Below, piece after piece: positions 9,579 through 21,000 of a DNA stretch of 64,000 nucleotides (positions within the stretch are counted from its first letter, which is position 1; every line of letters starts with the position of its first letter). Origin of the DNA: Polychytrium aggregatum. Its lineage: Eukaryota > Chytridiomycota > Chytridiomycetes > Polychytriales. The stretch covers positions 62,001 through 126,000 of the forward strand of contig NW_026516232.1 of the NCBI RefSeq assembly GCF_025602895.1, written 5' to 3'. Below the pieces are notes generated by a model, which worked only from the letters and a program-made list of their open reading frames with translations, ran no database searches and was not told the origin of the DNA. A program made the translations under genes and the position numbers.

Positions 9579-12500
9579 ATGAACTATGGCCCTCCTCTAG
9601 CGGGCCCAGGGCGGCTTCACGACCTTCCCGACCTTCCCGATCCCAGCGGCCCCGAGCAGAACCCTCATCTCGACAGCGATGGTCCCTACGGCTTGAGGCT
9701 GGAGCACTTTGCGACCACGGACACCGCCGTCAGCGATCCGCTGTTCTACAACATCCGCCCTCAGACCACCGTCACCCCCCTGCAATGGCTGAGGAGTCGG
9801 GCCCGCAAGCACCCGAGGCCCTCCGAACCCATAGCCGAGCCTGAGCCTGAGCCCGTGCCCGTTCCCAATCTCGCGAATGCATGTATTATCTCGTCACTCC
9901 TGCGCCTCGGATGGACCTGGCTGACCACCGTATTTTGTGCCATGGGACTTGCTCCCGGCCCAATGATGCATCGCTGCGGTCGGCAGCGGCAGCATTCCAG
10001 CATCTTGCCGGGATGTTCCTCGGCTTCTGCTTGGACTCGCTTCGCCGCTCCGCCTTGAAGGGTTCAATGTCGGCTGGTCAGCCAGTACATCGCCTCGGAC
10101 CTGCCTGACAGCCCTTTTAACGCTGTCTGCCGACTTCCCCTGGCCTGGTGCCTTTGCAGAATGCTACCCCTCGACGGCCGCCCTCAGTCTACAGCGACTC
10201 GACCGATCAGTCCAAGGAGTTGCCGCGATGGAGAGCTCGTGTCTTCCACATCCTCCACAACCGCAAAGAGTCGCCGCTGGGGCGGGTCCTGCATTGGGTC
10301 TTTCTACTGGGCCTGTGGATCTCCATCGCCAACTTTTGCATCGCAACGGTTTCGCAGATCACCGAGCACCCTGAGGCCCGGGTATGTGTTCGTTGCGCTT
10401 CGTCGATTCATGGCCGATTCTGGCCTGGAAGGCGTCAGCGCCTGTGCCATCCAAGCACCCCGAAACTTCCACCGAAATGCATCCGCTGCCCTTCGCCATC
10501 GCACCTGCCTGACTGCACATCATGGCCAGCTCTCGGGCCTTGCTCCTCTCCTCCGCTGTATTCTGACCCTGTGGCCCGATCGTGGTTCTGTTCGAGCAGG
10601 TGGCACTCTTCTGGATCGATTTCGCCACGACCATGATTTTCGTCGTGGAGCTCACGATGCACATCATCGCCTCAAGGTCATGGCGGACGCTCTTCACTTG
10701 GTCGCGGGTGATTGATTTCATGGCCATTGTGCCGTTCTTTATCGAGGTTATCGTTTCCTGGGCCCTGCGCCAGGATCCGATCGAGTACAGCTACTCGATG
10801 GGCACCATGAACTCGCTCCGCACCCTCAGGGTGCTGCGAGTCTTCAAATTCTTCCTCAAGTCGTCCAAGGTAGTCCACAATACCGCGCCGTCTCGCTCCG
10901 TGCTTTCAGCAACATGGCTTTCTGATACCGAGTCGATTCTGCCTTGCCCTCGGCTTTGGCTGAGACTGGCTGTGTTTCAGAGCTCGACGCACGGGCCATG
11001 CTTCTGACTTTATTCCGTTCCTAGCTCAATTTCCTGGTTCAAGCGCTGTACAACTCTCGGGATGGTGAGGACTTGGCGCTGGCTGCATTCATGGAGGTGC
11101 GCGGGATCATGTCGTTGTGCACGTCGGCTGACTCGGTCCATTCCAACTCTCAGGAATCCTCGCTTTGGTCTATGTGCTGCCGCTCATCATCTTGTTCTTT
11201 GGAACGATGGTGTTTTTCGCGGAGCAGTCCGAAGAGGTTTACGTCAATGGGGTATGCTCGCGGGGGTGGGAGTCCCATTTACATCTAAACGAGGACACGC
11301 AAAGCTACTCCGAGTTGACTGAGCGCTGTGGATTTGATATGAGCCGCCAACCATCTCCCCCCTCACCTCCGATTCACCTTACCCGTGATCGTTCGATTAC
11401 AGGTGTGGTACTATAAGGCGACAGGCAACCCTGCCAACTTTCAGTCGATACCGTCAACGTTTTGGTTCATGATGGTCACTCTGACAACAATCGTACGTAC
11501 AGCCCGGACTGGACGCGATCGGTATCTGTCTCTGGGGCGATAGTGACGCCGTGTGTGCATGCGGATGTCAAATGTGCTTGCGGATGTCAGATGCGCTTGA
11601 CAAATCAGTGCGGTTGTGCCCAAGCGCTCATGTGTTCGTGTGCTCATGTATTCATGCACTCGTGTGCTCCCATTTTTCTCCTGTGGCGGCTCTGTTGACT
11701 CGTACCACGACTGTCGCTGTGCTGGTGGCTCTCCAACCTCTGGTGGAACCTATCTGGACGTATCCGGACATATCCTTCACTCGCTCCGTGTGGGTTCAAC
11801 TCACAAAATCAACGCTGTTCCCTGTGGATACGCTTACCTTACGGATCCTTCTGGTGCATCAGGGGTAAGTTGCTGCTGGCAGATGGTATGGGTACGGGAT
11901 TGCGACGCTGTGTTCGGATGGCGCACACCACTCCTCATAACCACTCACACCCGAATCCTACATTTCAGCTATGGCGACGTCGTGCCTCAAACCACGCTCG
12001 GAAAGATGGCGACCATTGGTGCCATGGTGGCCGCCATGTTCGTTGTTGCTTTCCCGCTGACCATGATCACCACGCAGTATACCGTGATCGTCCGCAAGTT
12101 CAACCAGAAGCGGCACAAGGAAAACGAATGGCACAATGCCATGGAGCTAGCAGCCGCGAGAGCGCTCATGTACAAGACGCCATCGCAGCAACAGATCAAT
12201 CCTGCTTCCAGCGCCACCCTTCCAGCTCCCGGGGCATCGCAGACGCTCTGGGTTGGCACCCCACAAAAACCAGAGAGCATCCGGCTCAGTCTTACGCCCC
12301 CGACTCCTGTGATCGAGACAAAGCACTTCCCCACCCCAAACATGCCGCCCGAAAGCGCCATCATCGAGATCCCGGACTCGGCCGCATTGCAAACACCCAA
12401 GGGCAGCCCCACCCAGATCGCCTCCAATCCAAACTTCCCATTCGACTTTACTCAGCTCCACCAAAAGTTTGCCGAGCTCATGCGAGATACGGACCAGCAG

Positions 12501-13472
12501 GATTCCCGCTCGTCGCTGTCGATCTACGATGACCTGGGCGGCGTGGCCGATGCCGATGCCGAAGACACTGCTGAAAGCTCGCAAGAGGATATGTTGGACA
12601 TGGACCCGAGCTTCGAGCCGGCGCCGGCGCCGGTGCCCTCGGTAAGGCAAGTCACTTTCGCCCTCGACCGCGACCAGCAAGCCAGCTCGACCCAGCAAGC
12701 GCAGTTTGTCGCCGATCCCAGCGACCCTGTCGTCGACGGCGACGCTATGCCCTTTGGCTTTCCTCTGGAAAAGTTTGGAACCACGGGCGACCTCGACGAC
12801 ACGCACACCGCCCGCAGTCGAACGGCCCCGCTGCGGCTTCCTCGAATCAGCAAAATTGCCAAAAAGATCCGCGATCGTGCTCGCCGCGATTTCGGCCTCG
12901 CCTCAGGTACCGCTTCGGTCTCGCCAGTAGCCGGCGCACTCCCCAGCCCAAGAGGATCTACTTCGAAAGCTGCTCCAGCCGACGAAGGCGGCTCGTCGAC
13001 CTCGATACGCTACAGCGCAGGCGACAAGGATGCCGATGGCAAACCGAAAGCCCGCGGGATGCACCGGTCACGAAGCCAAGGATTCGGCCCGCAGTACATG
13101 TCCTCGCCGGACCTCCTCTCTGGCGCTTCGTTTCCTGGCCTGCCCGAGCCAGGGCCTGAAGACCGCTTTGCCATCCCGCCGCTGAAGCCCCATCGCACGC
13201 GTCGAAACTCGACATTCTCGTCGTCGCCCCGGACAAGGGATCTGTCGAAACGACACTCGGTCTTTGACCATTATCCGTGTGCGAGCTGCATCGAGCGCAT
13301 GATGGAGCCTCGGCTCGACGGAGGCGAGGCGCCCAACAGCGTCTATCTGCGTGTCGTTGATTGGCGACACCAAATCGGCGACGGGGTTGAAGAGGACGTG
13401 CTGATGATGAAGATTGCCATCACCGAGCCTGGGCAGTACAAGAAACTGATGAAGGCCCTGGCCGAAATCTGA
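9579..13472 (+). CDS. Voltage-gated potassium channel alpha subunit (6 TM, Kv-type)
   Basis: Plasma-membrane K+ channel. Exon 1 starts at ATG 9579, within MNYGPPLAGPG; its 3' border near 9880 is unresolved. Later exons fit by phase: 10160-10381 (S1, VLHWVFLLGLWISIANF), 10600-10869, 11025-11064, 11154-11251, 11403-11492, 11863-11864 and 11969-13472. The third carries S2, S3 and an S4 with five basic residues at every third position (RTLRVLRVFKFFLK). S5 is ILALVYVLPLIILFFG. The pore helix is FQSIPSTFWFMMVTLTTI, followed by GYGDVVP and S6. The signature TTIGYGD is completed only if a 2-nt exon supplies GG. The cytoplasmic tail is about 450 residues, low-complexity at first and ending in LMKALAEI. 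I see no BTB/T1 domain at the N-terminus. Kv channels are common in animals and known in zoosporic fungi, but absent from yeasts. Confidence 0.85.
11863..11864 (+). other. Predicted 2-nt micro-exon (GG) in the K+ channel gene
   Basis: Exon 6 ends ...ACA ACA ATC (11492) before gtacgt, in phase 0. The pore exon begins C TAT GGC after ttcag (11968). Two bases, GG, are needed to give Ile-Gly-Tyr-Gly-Asp. At 11861 the sequence reads ..gcatcag/GG/gtaagt.., a perfect acceptor and donor around exactly GG. Flanking introns would be 11493-11862 and 11865-11968. Confidence 0.65.
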
Positions 13473-14415
13473 CACGCCGCCAGGCTCGGCAATCCGGCAG
13501 CAGCCCCCCTCCTCTCACCTATGATCTTGCGATTCTCTCCCAAACTTTCATCCGTAACCTTGGAACTCCTCCCCCCCCCTCTCACTTTGATCCACCAGCC
13601 CTCCTTCCTCTCAGCGGGTGGCTCGTCATCTTCACCCTGGATGCGTCCATGACCATTGTAATCCATCTATCTATGCGAGCGCAAGCCAAGACGCATGACC
13701 TTGATTCCAACGATTGGATCATGCGGCTCTGTAATTATTGAATACTCATAGTCAATAGAGTTCCTCATCATCGGCACTGACCCCATCCAGCCCACAGCGG
13801 GGCGGAATGTACTATTGCCGCACCGAGGGCAAAACCTACAACGCGAAACGGATATGCTGAACGTGGCTGTTCCAGCAGGCATGAGAATAGGACGTGGGAA
13901 GGGAAACTGCCCCCCCCCATCAACCACACCTCCATCATACCATCATCATCACATATCTCGACTCATAGGCTCAGCGGACATGAGTGATGTGTATTTTATG
14001 AACCGGCTCGTAGTATCATAGAACGTGTCCTCCAAGCCGGCCGGGCAGGTATTGTCCAAGCATCGCATCGTTTGTGACTGTGCCGAGGAGGGTCGTCTCC
14101 AAGTAGCAGCGGTGCCATCGCGCACCCAGCAGGCAGAGGCAGACGACTCGACCAGCAGCGAGCTATGGGGTTCAGATGAGTCGACGATGGTCAAACATGC
14201 TACGGGAGCGATGGTTACGATGCCGGTCAGTCCAGAGGAATCGTCCAAGCGAGTCCATCGGCCGCTACGGGATGCCATAGAGGAGCACGCCACTGACTTT
14301 TCTCGATCCGATCACATCTGAACGAGAGAAGACTTTTGATCTCCGCAAACCCAAAGCGACGGTGCAGCCAGCAAGGCTGCGAGGTGAAAAGGGGAGGGGA
14401 GAGAAGCTCTCGCAC
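13473..14415. other. Convergent 3' flank between the K+ channel and p24 genes
   Basis: About 0.9 kb. The small ORFs (up to 114 codons) overlap each other without motifs. I see no gene. Confidence 0.55.
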
Positions 14416-15635
14416 TTACCGCTGGAAGAAGAATACTTGGAAGGCAGTAACGAGGATCAGGCCGATGGCCTGAAGAACCGACCACCACAGCACGCGAGAG
14501 TTGGTGTGCTCCGAGACTGTTGCCGCGGCAGACGATTGCCCGTGTTGCCGACAATCGTCGATGACCAAGCCGTGGAATGTGGATTCCATGCGATGTTCAC
14601 GATGGCAGACGATTATGATGACGGGAGATTGGGTCAGCCTGTGGCAGATCGTATCGGGCGACGATGGACTGCCTCCGATCGTTTGAGGCGGGCCAGGGTG
14701 TCGAGGATGGATCCGAAAACCTGTTGCATCCGATGAAGAGGATATGCGGCGACTGCACTCGCACTCGGCATCATGGCTTACCCCGTTTGTGGTCCTGGAG
14801 CTGTGGAGCAATGTAGCCCTGGGCATCGCGGATGAACTGGATCTCGTTCGCCAGGTTGGCAACCTCGTTGGCCAGGGCTTGGACATCTGCCAAGGACAAC
14901 AGCCACACACGCATCAGTCAACACCAATACCAACTCGTCCAAGGGGCACTCTCGCAGTCTCTCGTCCGAATACAGAGCAGAAGTCGTCCCGCACTCTCCG
15001 AAATTTAAAAAAAAAAGCAAGAATAGGGACATGGAAAACGATCGCACCTTCCCGCTGCGAGCTTTGGGTCTGGGCAACCTCCTCGAGCTTGCGCTGCTCC
15101 GCAGGGCCATGGATGACGAAGGATATGCTCCTGTCGTTGTATCCCGATAGCTGGTTGCTGAAGCAGTACTCGTAGTTGCCTTCCTCGGAGGCGTAGAAGC
15201 CGTGGTAGTACGACGACTCGCCCTTGACTTGTGTGATGATGCTCCGAGTGTTGGGCGAGGTGATCTGCCGATAGGACGGAGAAGGAACGGAAAGCATGAG
15301 CACCGAGGCACTGAGAGCTGCCACACGGCGTTGCTGATCAGCCCTGTTGATGAAAGACGGGCGGCAGGTGCATGTCTATGGGGGCACGGTGCTGAAAAAC
15401 GAGCCCTGGTGATGCTGGGCCTCACCCAAAAGTCGAGGTCTCGGTTGCCGCTTCCGGTGTCGTGGACCTGGAAGGAGACATCGAAGCGCTCCTGCGGCTT
15501 GAGAAACTCGATGAAGCACAGCTTTTGGCGGGGGCGGATCACGGCATTGAAGTTGTTGAGGGCTGCAGCTGATCCGAAGAACAGCAGCAGGAGCAGCCAC
15601 ACCAGGCGCTGGGCAGGTGCAATCGGCGACGACAT
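14416..15635 (-). CDS. p24/TMED (emp24/gp25L) family cargo receptor
   Basis: Exons 15635-15426, 15264-15048, 14886-14782 and 14516-14416 fit by phase and give 210 aa, the normal size for p24 proteins. A signal peptide (LVWLLLLLFFGSAAA) precedes a GOLD domain. This includes KLCFIEFLKPQERFDVSFQV, DLDFWITSPN, YYHGFYASEEGNYEYCFSN and ISFVIHGP. A coiled coil follows (ALANEVANLANEIQFIRDAQ), then SEHTNSRVLWWSVLQAIGL as the single TM segment. These proteins shuttle between ER and Golgi in COPI/COPII vesicles. The cytoplasmic end is only VFFFQR and lacks the usual dibasic residues. The stop codon lies inside a perfect donor-like cgGTAAGT, so an extra 3' exon extending the tail is possible. Confidence 0.88.
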
Positions 15636-15880
15636 TGGTGCAGGAGGTGAGGGACGGCAGTGGCCGAGGCTGCAGATGCGATGGGCACTTTGAGGCGCGC
15701 GACCAGGCCCAGCCACGTGATAGGGTGTGGCTGTCCACGTGGCAGGCAATCCGCTTTTGGAGGCCCGTGCAACCGGGCGGGGTATTCGCGGCAACGAGAT
15801 GGATGCGCTGGGTTGACGAACACTTGCAGCGGGGGCTCGCCCAGGCTTTTCCGTTGCCGACCATACGGAATATCGACGAT

Positions 15881-15992
15881 GCACACAACACTGATGACAT
15901 CCACAACACTAATGATATTCACGACACTAATGATATTCGCAGCACTACTGATATTCGCAGCATCAATGATATTCACAGCATCAACGATATCG
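15881..15992. repeat. 15-bp minisatellite upstream of the p24 gene
   Basis: About seven imperfect copies of a unit like CACTAATGATATTCA or CATCAATGATATTCA lie between the 3' end of the AT-hook gene and the 5' end of the p24 gene. Confidence 0.85.
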
Positions 15993-16035
15993 CATCCTCC
16001 ACTTCCACCACCGCCACGGGCGCTGCTCGAGCCCG

Positions 16036-17151
16036 TTACCGCTTGCGTTTGAGCCCCGTCTTCGCGATAGTCTCGACGATCTTGTCCACGAACGACTTTT
16101 TGCGGAGCACTGCCCCCAATATGCTGAAAAGTTCGCGCAGTTGGTCCTCACTGAGATGACCCAGTTCGTTCGGCTCGTCCTCCATGTCGGAAAGCAAGGG
16201 TGAAACGGTGGCCGTGGTATTGTGGCTATTGCTGGAGACGAACGCGTCATTTGGTTTGGGGCTCATCGGCCTATGAATCGGCAGCTCAACGTATGTCGGC
16301 TGTATCCCGAGTAGAGTCTCTGGCGCACTGCTGTTTTTTCTGGGCCGTCCGCGCTGGCGCTTGATTTGAGGAGCGGGTACGACTACATCAGAGTCGTCGA
16401 TTGAAGAGTCCGAGCTTCCACGAGGTACCTCAGGGAGTTGCTGGGCGGCGGCGTTTGCTTTAGCCGCGTGATTGTGTCCGTCGCTCTTTCGAGGCCGCCC
16501 CGGTTTGCGTTTTGGAGCTTCGACTGAACCGGGGACGGCGGTGGCGACGATGGCGGCGGCGGCGGCGACGGAAGGAGGGCTCGCAACAGCGGTGGGTCTG
16601 GCGGAATCGCTCTTTCTGGGCCGCCCAGGCCCGCGTTTGACAGTTGCCGATGGGCTCGCCGGCGGCGCCGATGCAAGCGAGGCGGATGAAGATGCTGCAG
16701 AAACAGCACCAGCAGCATCGGGCAGCGGGTGCTTGCGTGGTCTTCCTGGCCGCCGTTTGGTCGGAGTAATAGCGATGGGGGGCTCGTTCGGCATTGCCGC
16801 AGGGGCTATGGGTGCTACCGATGGCTTGCTCAGGTTGGCCTTGGGCTTGGGAGGGCGGCCGCGACGACGAGGCAGCGGCACAACGACAGCGGTCTGGATC
16901 TGGGCCTCGTTTCCTTTGCTCGTCTTTGGGGGGCGGCCAGGGCCGCGCTTCTTCACGGGCTCGGGACTCGGGGAAGGCGACGGTGACGGCGACGGCGAAG
17001 ACATGTTCCAGGGTGGAGAGCTTGCCGGTGCAGCGTCGGAAGGGGGCGGCGAGTATCGGTTGGAAGAAGAGTCGGAGCCGGGCGACGAATCTCGGAAAGA
17101 TAAAGAGTCGCTGGACCAGAGCTGATCGGAGGATGCCTCGTGGGAGGCCAT
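16036..17151 (-). CDS. Protein with six AT-hook DNA-binding motifs
   Basis: Single-exon gene of 371 aa, starting at MASHEASS; the frame is open further upstream but this is the first plausible ATG. A Ser/Pro-rich N-terminus with an SP-repeat tract leads into six AT-hooks of the form (K/R)xxGRP(R/P)K. They lie at about residues 68-76, 95-102, 132-140, 172-180, 214-222 and 264-272, separated by Ala/Pro/Ser-rich linkers. AT-hooks bind the minor groove of AT-rich DNA, as in HMGA proteins, so a nuclear chromatin role is likely. The last 60 residues (HLSEDQLRELFSILGAVLRK and VDKIVETIAKTGLKRKR) look like a short helical domain ending in a basic patch. I do not recognise the orthologous family. Confidence 0.8.
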   Translation of the reverse strand: MASHEASSDQLWSSDSLSFRDSSPGSDSSSNRYSPPPSDAAPASSPPWNMSSPSPSPSPSPSPEPVKKRGPGRPPKTSKGNEAQIQTAVVVPLPRRRGRPPKPKANLSKPSVAPIAPAAMPNEPPIAITPTKRRPGRPRKHPLPDAAGAVSAASSSASLASAPPASPSATVKRGPGRPRKSDSARPTAVASPPSVAAAAAIVATAVPGSVEAPKRKPGRPRKSDGHNHAAKANAAAQQLPEVPRGSSDSSIDDSDVVVPAPQIKRQRGRPRKNSSAPETLLGIQPTYVELPIHRPMSPKPNDAFVSSNSHNTTATVSPLLSDMEDEPNELGHLSEDQLRELFSILGAVLRKKSFVDKIVETIAKTGLKRKR

Positions 17152-18058
17152 CTTGCCCAAAGCCGACGGCGATGCGACGGAGAAAGGGGTCGATTTTGGC
17201 GCCGATGGCGGAGAAGGAGAAAGACAGCCAGGGCAAGGCGGCTCACGTGATGGGATATTGACACGCAGCACAGACCATCTGCACCAGCAGTAGTTCGGTC
17301 GGAGCGAGAGGCCCCGGCGGCATCGGGGACTCTGGGGAGCGCTGGACGGTGGTCTCTGGGGCCGTCGCCGTGCCGCATGAGCAAGCCCAGGCCCACTGTG
17401 CGATATCACAGCCGCGGGCTCGTTTCCAACTCGGGATTGGCACTCGGCGGCCCGGACAACCGGTACAAGAGCCACACGAGCACAGCCGTTGTGTGCTTGG
17501 CTCCACATTCGCATTGCGCTATGCCAGGATGGCCCGAGCATGCAAGACCAGGCTCGTCGAGAGGAACTGCTATTGGAGGGAGGGAAAGGCAGTCGGCCAG
17601 GCGATCACCGTTTATCTCCAAACTAACGAGGCCCTGGCCGCTGGAGATAGTCAATGATCGCAGGCGCCCATTCAGACCGATAGGCACTTGGACACAGCAG
17701 GGCATGTCCATCACAGGCCATGCCCAGTGCAGGCTGCAGCACCGCAACTGCACTCGTCGCTGGATTCTTCAGGGCAGCATTCCCACGAGCCACACGCTGT
17801 GGCGGTGCGCCGTCCCACGCGTCGGTTCTACAATTTCCAAATGCGGCAAGCACAGCGAGAGCGGCCGAGAGCGGCCGAGAGATGCGCCGGCGAGAGCACC
17901 CGTCCTCGCTGTCGACTTGCCCAGTCCATCTGCGTTTGTTCATCGGATTCCTTCATCCATCTGCCCATCAGATTTCCTTTCGTTCGTCTGTCTTTGCCGC
18001 CCATCCATCTCCCGATCGCTGCCCTTGCCAGCTCACTCCCACCCTTCAGCTCCCGAAG
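17152..18058. other. Divergent promoter region between the AT-hook (-) and dynactin (+) genes
   Basis: About 0.9 kb without a recognisable gene. The last 130 bases before the dynactin ATG are C/T-rich on the plus strand. The reading frame of dynactin exon 1 is open to 17720, but that part has no motif. Confidence 0.55.
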
Positions 18059-21000
18059 ATGGCTGACGACTCGACTCCGATCCCCAGCCATCTCGCCCTC
18101 GGCAACCGGGTCCAAATCAACGGCATCGGTGCCACCATCCGCTTCGTCGGGGCGACCGCCTTTGCGACCGGTCGATGGGTCGGCCTGGAGCTCGATGCCG
18201 AGACCGGCAAGAACGATGGATCGGTCCAGGGCAAGCGCTACTTTGAATGCAAGCCTGGATACGGCGTCTTTGTCCGTGCCAACCAGATCCGTGCCCCGCA
18301 CGACGACCAAAATGCCGCAACCACCACCACCCCCGGTCGTCGGGCATCGCTATCGGCGAGGCTCAGCGTCGGCCCTGGCTCGCTGCCTCGCTCCTTTGCG
18401 CCCCCACCTGCTCCTCCGTCGTCCACTTCGCCGCCAAGCTCGTCGCCCAAGGTCGACTCGTCGCGCCCCGCATCGCCCGCACGCACCCTCGGTCGCTCTG
18501 CTTCGGGCACACTGCCAAAGTCGACATCAACCCCTGGTGCCCGCCTGAAAGGCTCGGCCATGAGCCAGGCCCTTGCGCTGGCCAATTCGCTCGCCGTTTC
18601 GTCCTCGACGTCGCCCTCCATGCCGTCCTCGCTGCCGTTCGATCCATCGCTGGGTCCGTCCACCCCGACCCCAGCTGCGGGCCGGCCTCGACCCGTGTCG
18701 ATGTTTGGCCGTCTGCCCACCCGCCCGGCCGACCCCGAGACACCGGTGCCGCACGAGTCGCTCGAACTGGAGACCCCGATTCCGATCCCTGACAGTCCCG
18801 TATCCGATGAGGCGTTCCCGGACTATTCGTCCTCGCATATCTCGCCCGGCAACCTGCCACACGTGTCCAACCCCTCGTTGGCCAGCAATCCACCTGATGC
18901 CACGGCGACCAGTCCTGCACCAGCACCCACTTCCGAACGGCATGACCAGGCCGAGCTAGATCCGACCCAGTCCGCTTCCGGGTCACACGAGTCGGTTTTG
19001 CAGAAGGTATGTTTGCGGCGGCTTAGTGCGTGCGTGATCATGTCTGGCCCAGCTGGACCCGAGGCGGTACCGTCGTTGGTATACATTTTCGATCCGGTGC
19101 CAGCTGCCACAGCCGCCTCTCGAGCTCACCACCCTTCACTCGCACATTCGTTGCATATCCATGTCACGGTCCTCGCTGCTCTGTCGTTGATGGATCACGC
19201 CGCATCCGACCTGCGCATCAACTGGGAACTGCTCGTCCACTCAGATGGTGTCCAACCGCGAGGTCGATGACCTCAAAATCAAGCTTCGGATCCTCGAGAC
19301 CAAGCGAGCTGAGGACAAGGAGCGGCTCAAGGACATCGATCGTCTCCGAAGCGAGCTCGAGGCATCGCTCGAGATCCGAACCAAGCTGTCAAGCCGTCTC
19401 CAGGAATCCCAGAACGACGTGCGGGACGCCAAGCGCCAGATCCGCGATATCACTAACGAGCGCAATCTCCTCGAGGAACAGCTCGTCGAGGCTCAGGAGG
19501 AGCTGGAGATGATGACCCTGGACAAGGAAATGGCCGAAGAAAAGGCCGATGCCTTGCATGCCGAGGTCGAGGCGCTCCAGGGCAGATGCGAAGAGCTCAT
19601 GGTCGACGTGGAGGTTCTCAAAGAAGAGGCCGGTATGTGCATGCGCTGTTTGCAGTCCCTCGACGGGAACATCGTGACTGATCAGGTTGCGCTGCTTGTT
19701 ATGTTGTCGCACTGCCCATCGCCTTGCCTCGATACTGACATCACGGCTACGCTCCGCATGTCTGAGTAGAACTCATCCGGATCGAGTCGTCCGGCGGAAT
19801 CAGCGACAGTCCCTCAAGCCGCCCTGCACTAGAGTACCGCCAGCTCGAGCGGCAGAACGAGCGCCTGACCGTGGCGCTGATCCGGTAATGGTTCTGTCTA
19901 TCGCCGGTCCACACAACTATGCCGCCATCGCTGTTATCATGATCATAGCCCCCGACCATAGCTAACCGACTCGTTTCCAGCCTCCGGGATGTTACCACCG
20001 AGACCGAGTCCGAGCTGCGCCATACCATCGCGCTGTTGGAGAAGGAGAATATGCATCTGGCTGATCAGAAACGTAAGTCTCATGAGCAGCACTTCGTCCT
20101 TATAATACCATCACTGGAATGGACAGCGTATGCTAGGGCCCAGGGCGATGACGTGACACTGTTGAGGCGCACTTCAGCTTCACGATGCTGAAAAGTATCT
20201 GTCCTTGGAATGCAGTCAAGGATGACCAGCTGAAGAAGCAGATCGAGGATTATGAGCAGCAGGTTGAAGCCCTCAAGGAGGAGCTGGACGAGGCCCTGAG
20301 TGCCGAGGAGATGATTGTCTCTCTCACCGACAAGAACATGGCGCTGCACGAGGTAAGCCCAGGACGCCAGTCACATGGGGTGATGTTGGTCTCGCAGCCC
20401 ATATCCCTGTGAGACTCGAGTCTTGTTCCGAATGTGTCCGCCGTAGCGGTGCAATGCTTGGTGCGCTTCTTAAGCGTCGTTCTTGCTGCTGGATATAGAA
20501 AATCGAGCAAATGAAGGTCGCCATTTCGGACCTCGAGGACCTGAAGGCTGTGGCCGATGAGCTTGAAGAGGGGCACGTCGAGACCGAGAATCAGCTGCAG
20601 GAAGTCATCGGTGAGCAGCGCTGTCCGACTGCATTGCGTGCACGACCCGGCGCACTATGGAGGATGTCGATGTGCATTCTTATCAAGGCAGCGCTCGACG
20701 ATTTGCGCATCTGCCCCATGGCTGCTGACACATATCCGCGATCACATTGCTAAACCTGGAATCGTAGACTTCAAGGATATGGTCATCAACGAGCTCAAGC
20801 GACGCTACGACGAACAACAAGAGTCCCTGATTGACTATGAAGGCACCATTGTGCGCTTCCGCGAGCTTGTCAAGACCCTCCAGAGGCAAGTGCCTATGCA
20901 AACGCCCGAGGCCTGTGCCTCCAAAAGCCAGAGTGTCGGCTCTCGTCAGCACATTGGCGTCAGCAATCCGTTTCAGTGGTTCAATGGTTCAGTGGTTCAG

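Noticed and set aside
11770-11778. ATATCCTTC resembling a U12 AT-AC donor
   Set aside because: It lies within the large K+ channel intron with no matching branch site or AC acceptor that would give a sensible exon.
14025-14321. 98-codon plus-strand ORF between the K+ channel and p24 genes
   Set aside because: No motif, overlaps the p24 3' flank, and an equally long ORF lies antisense to it.
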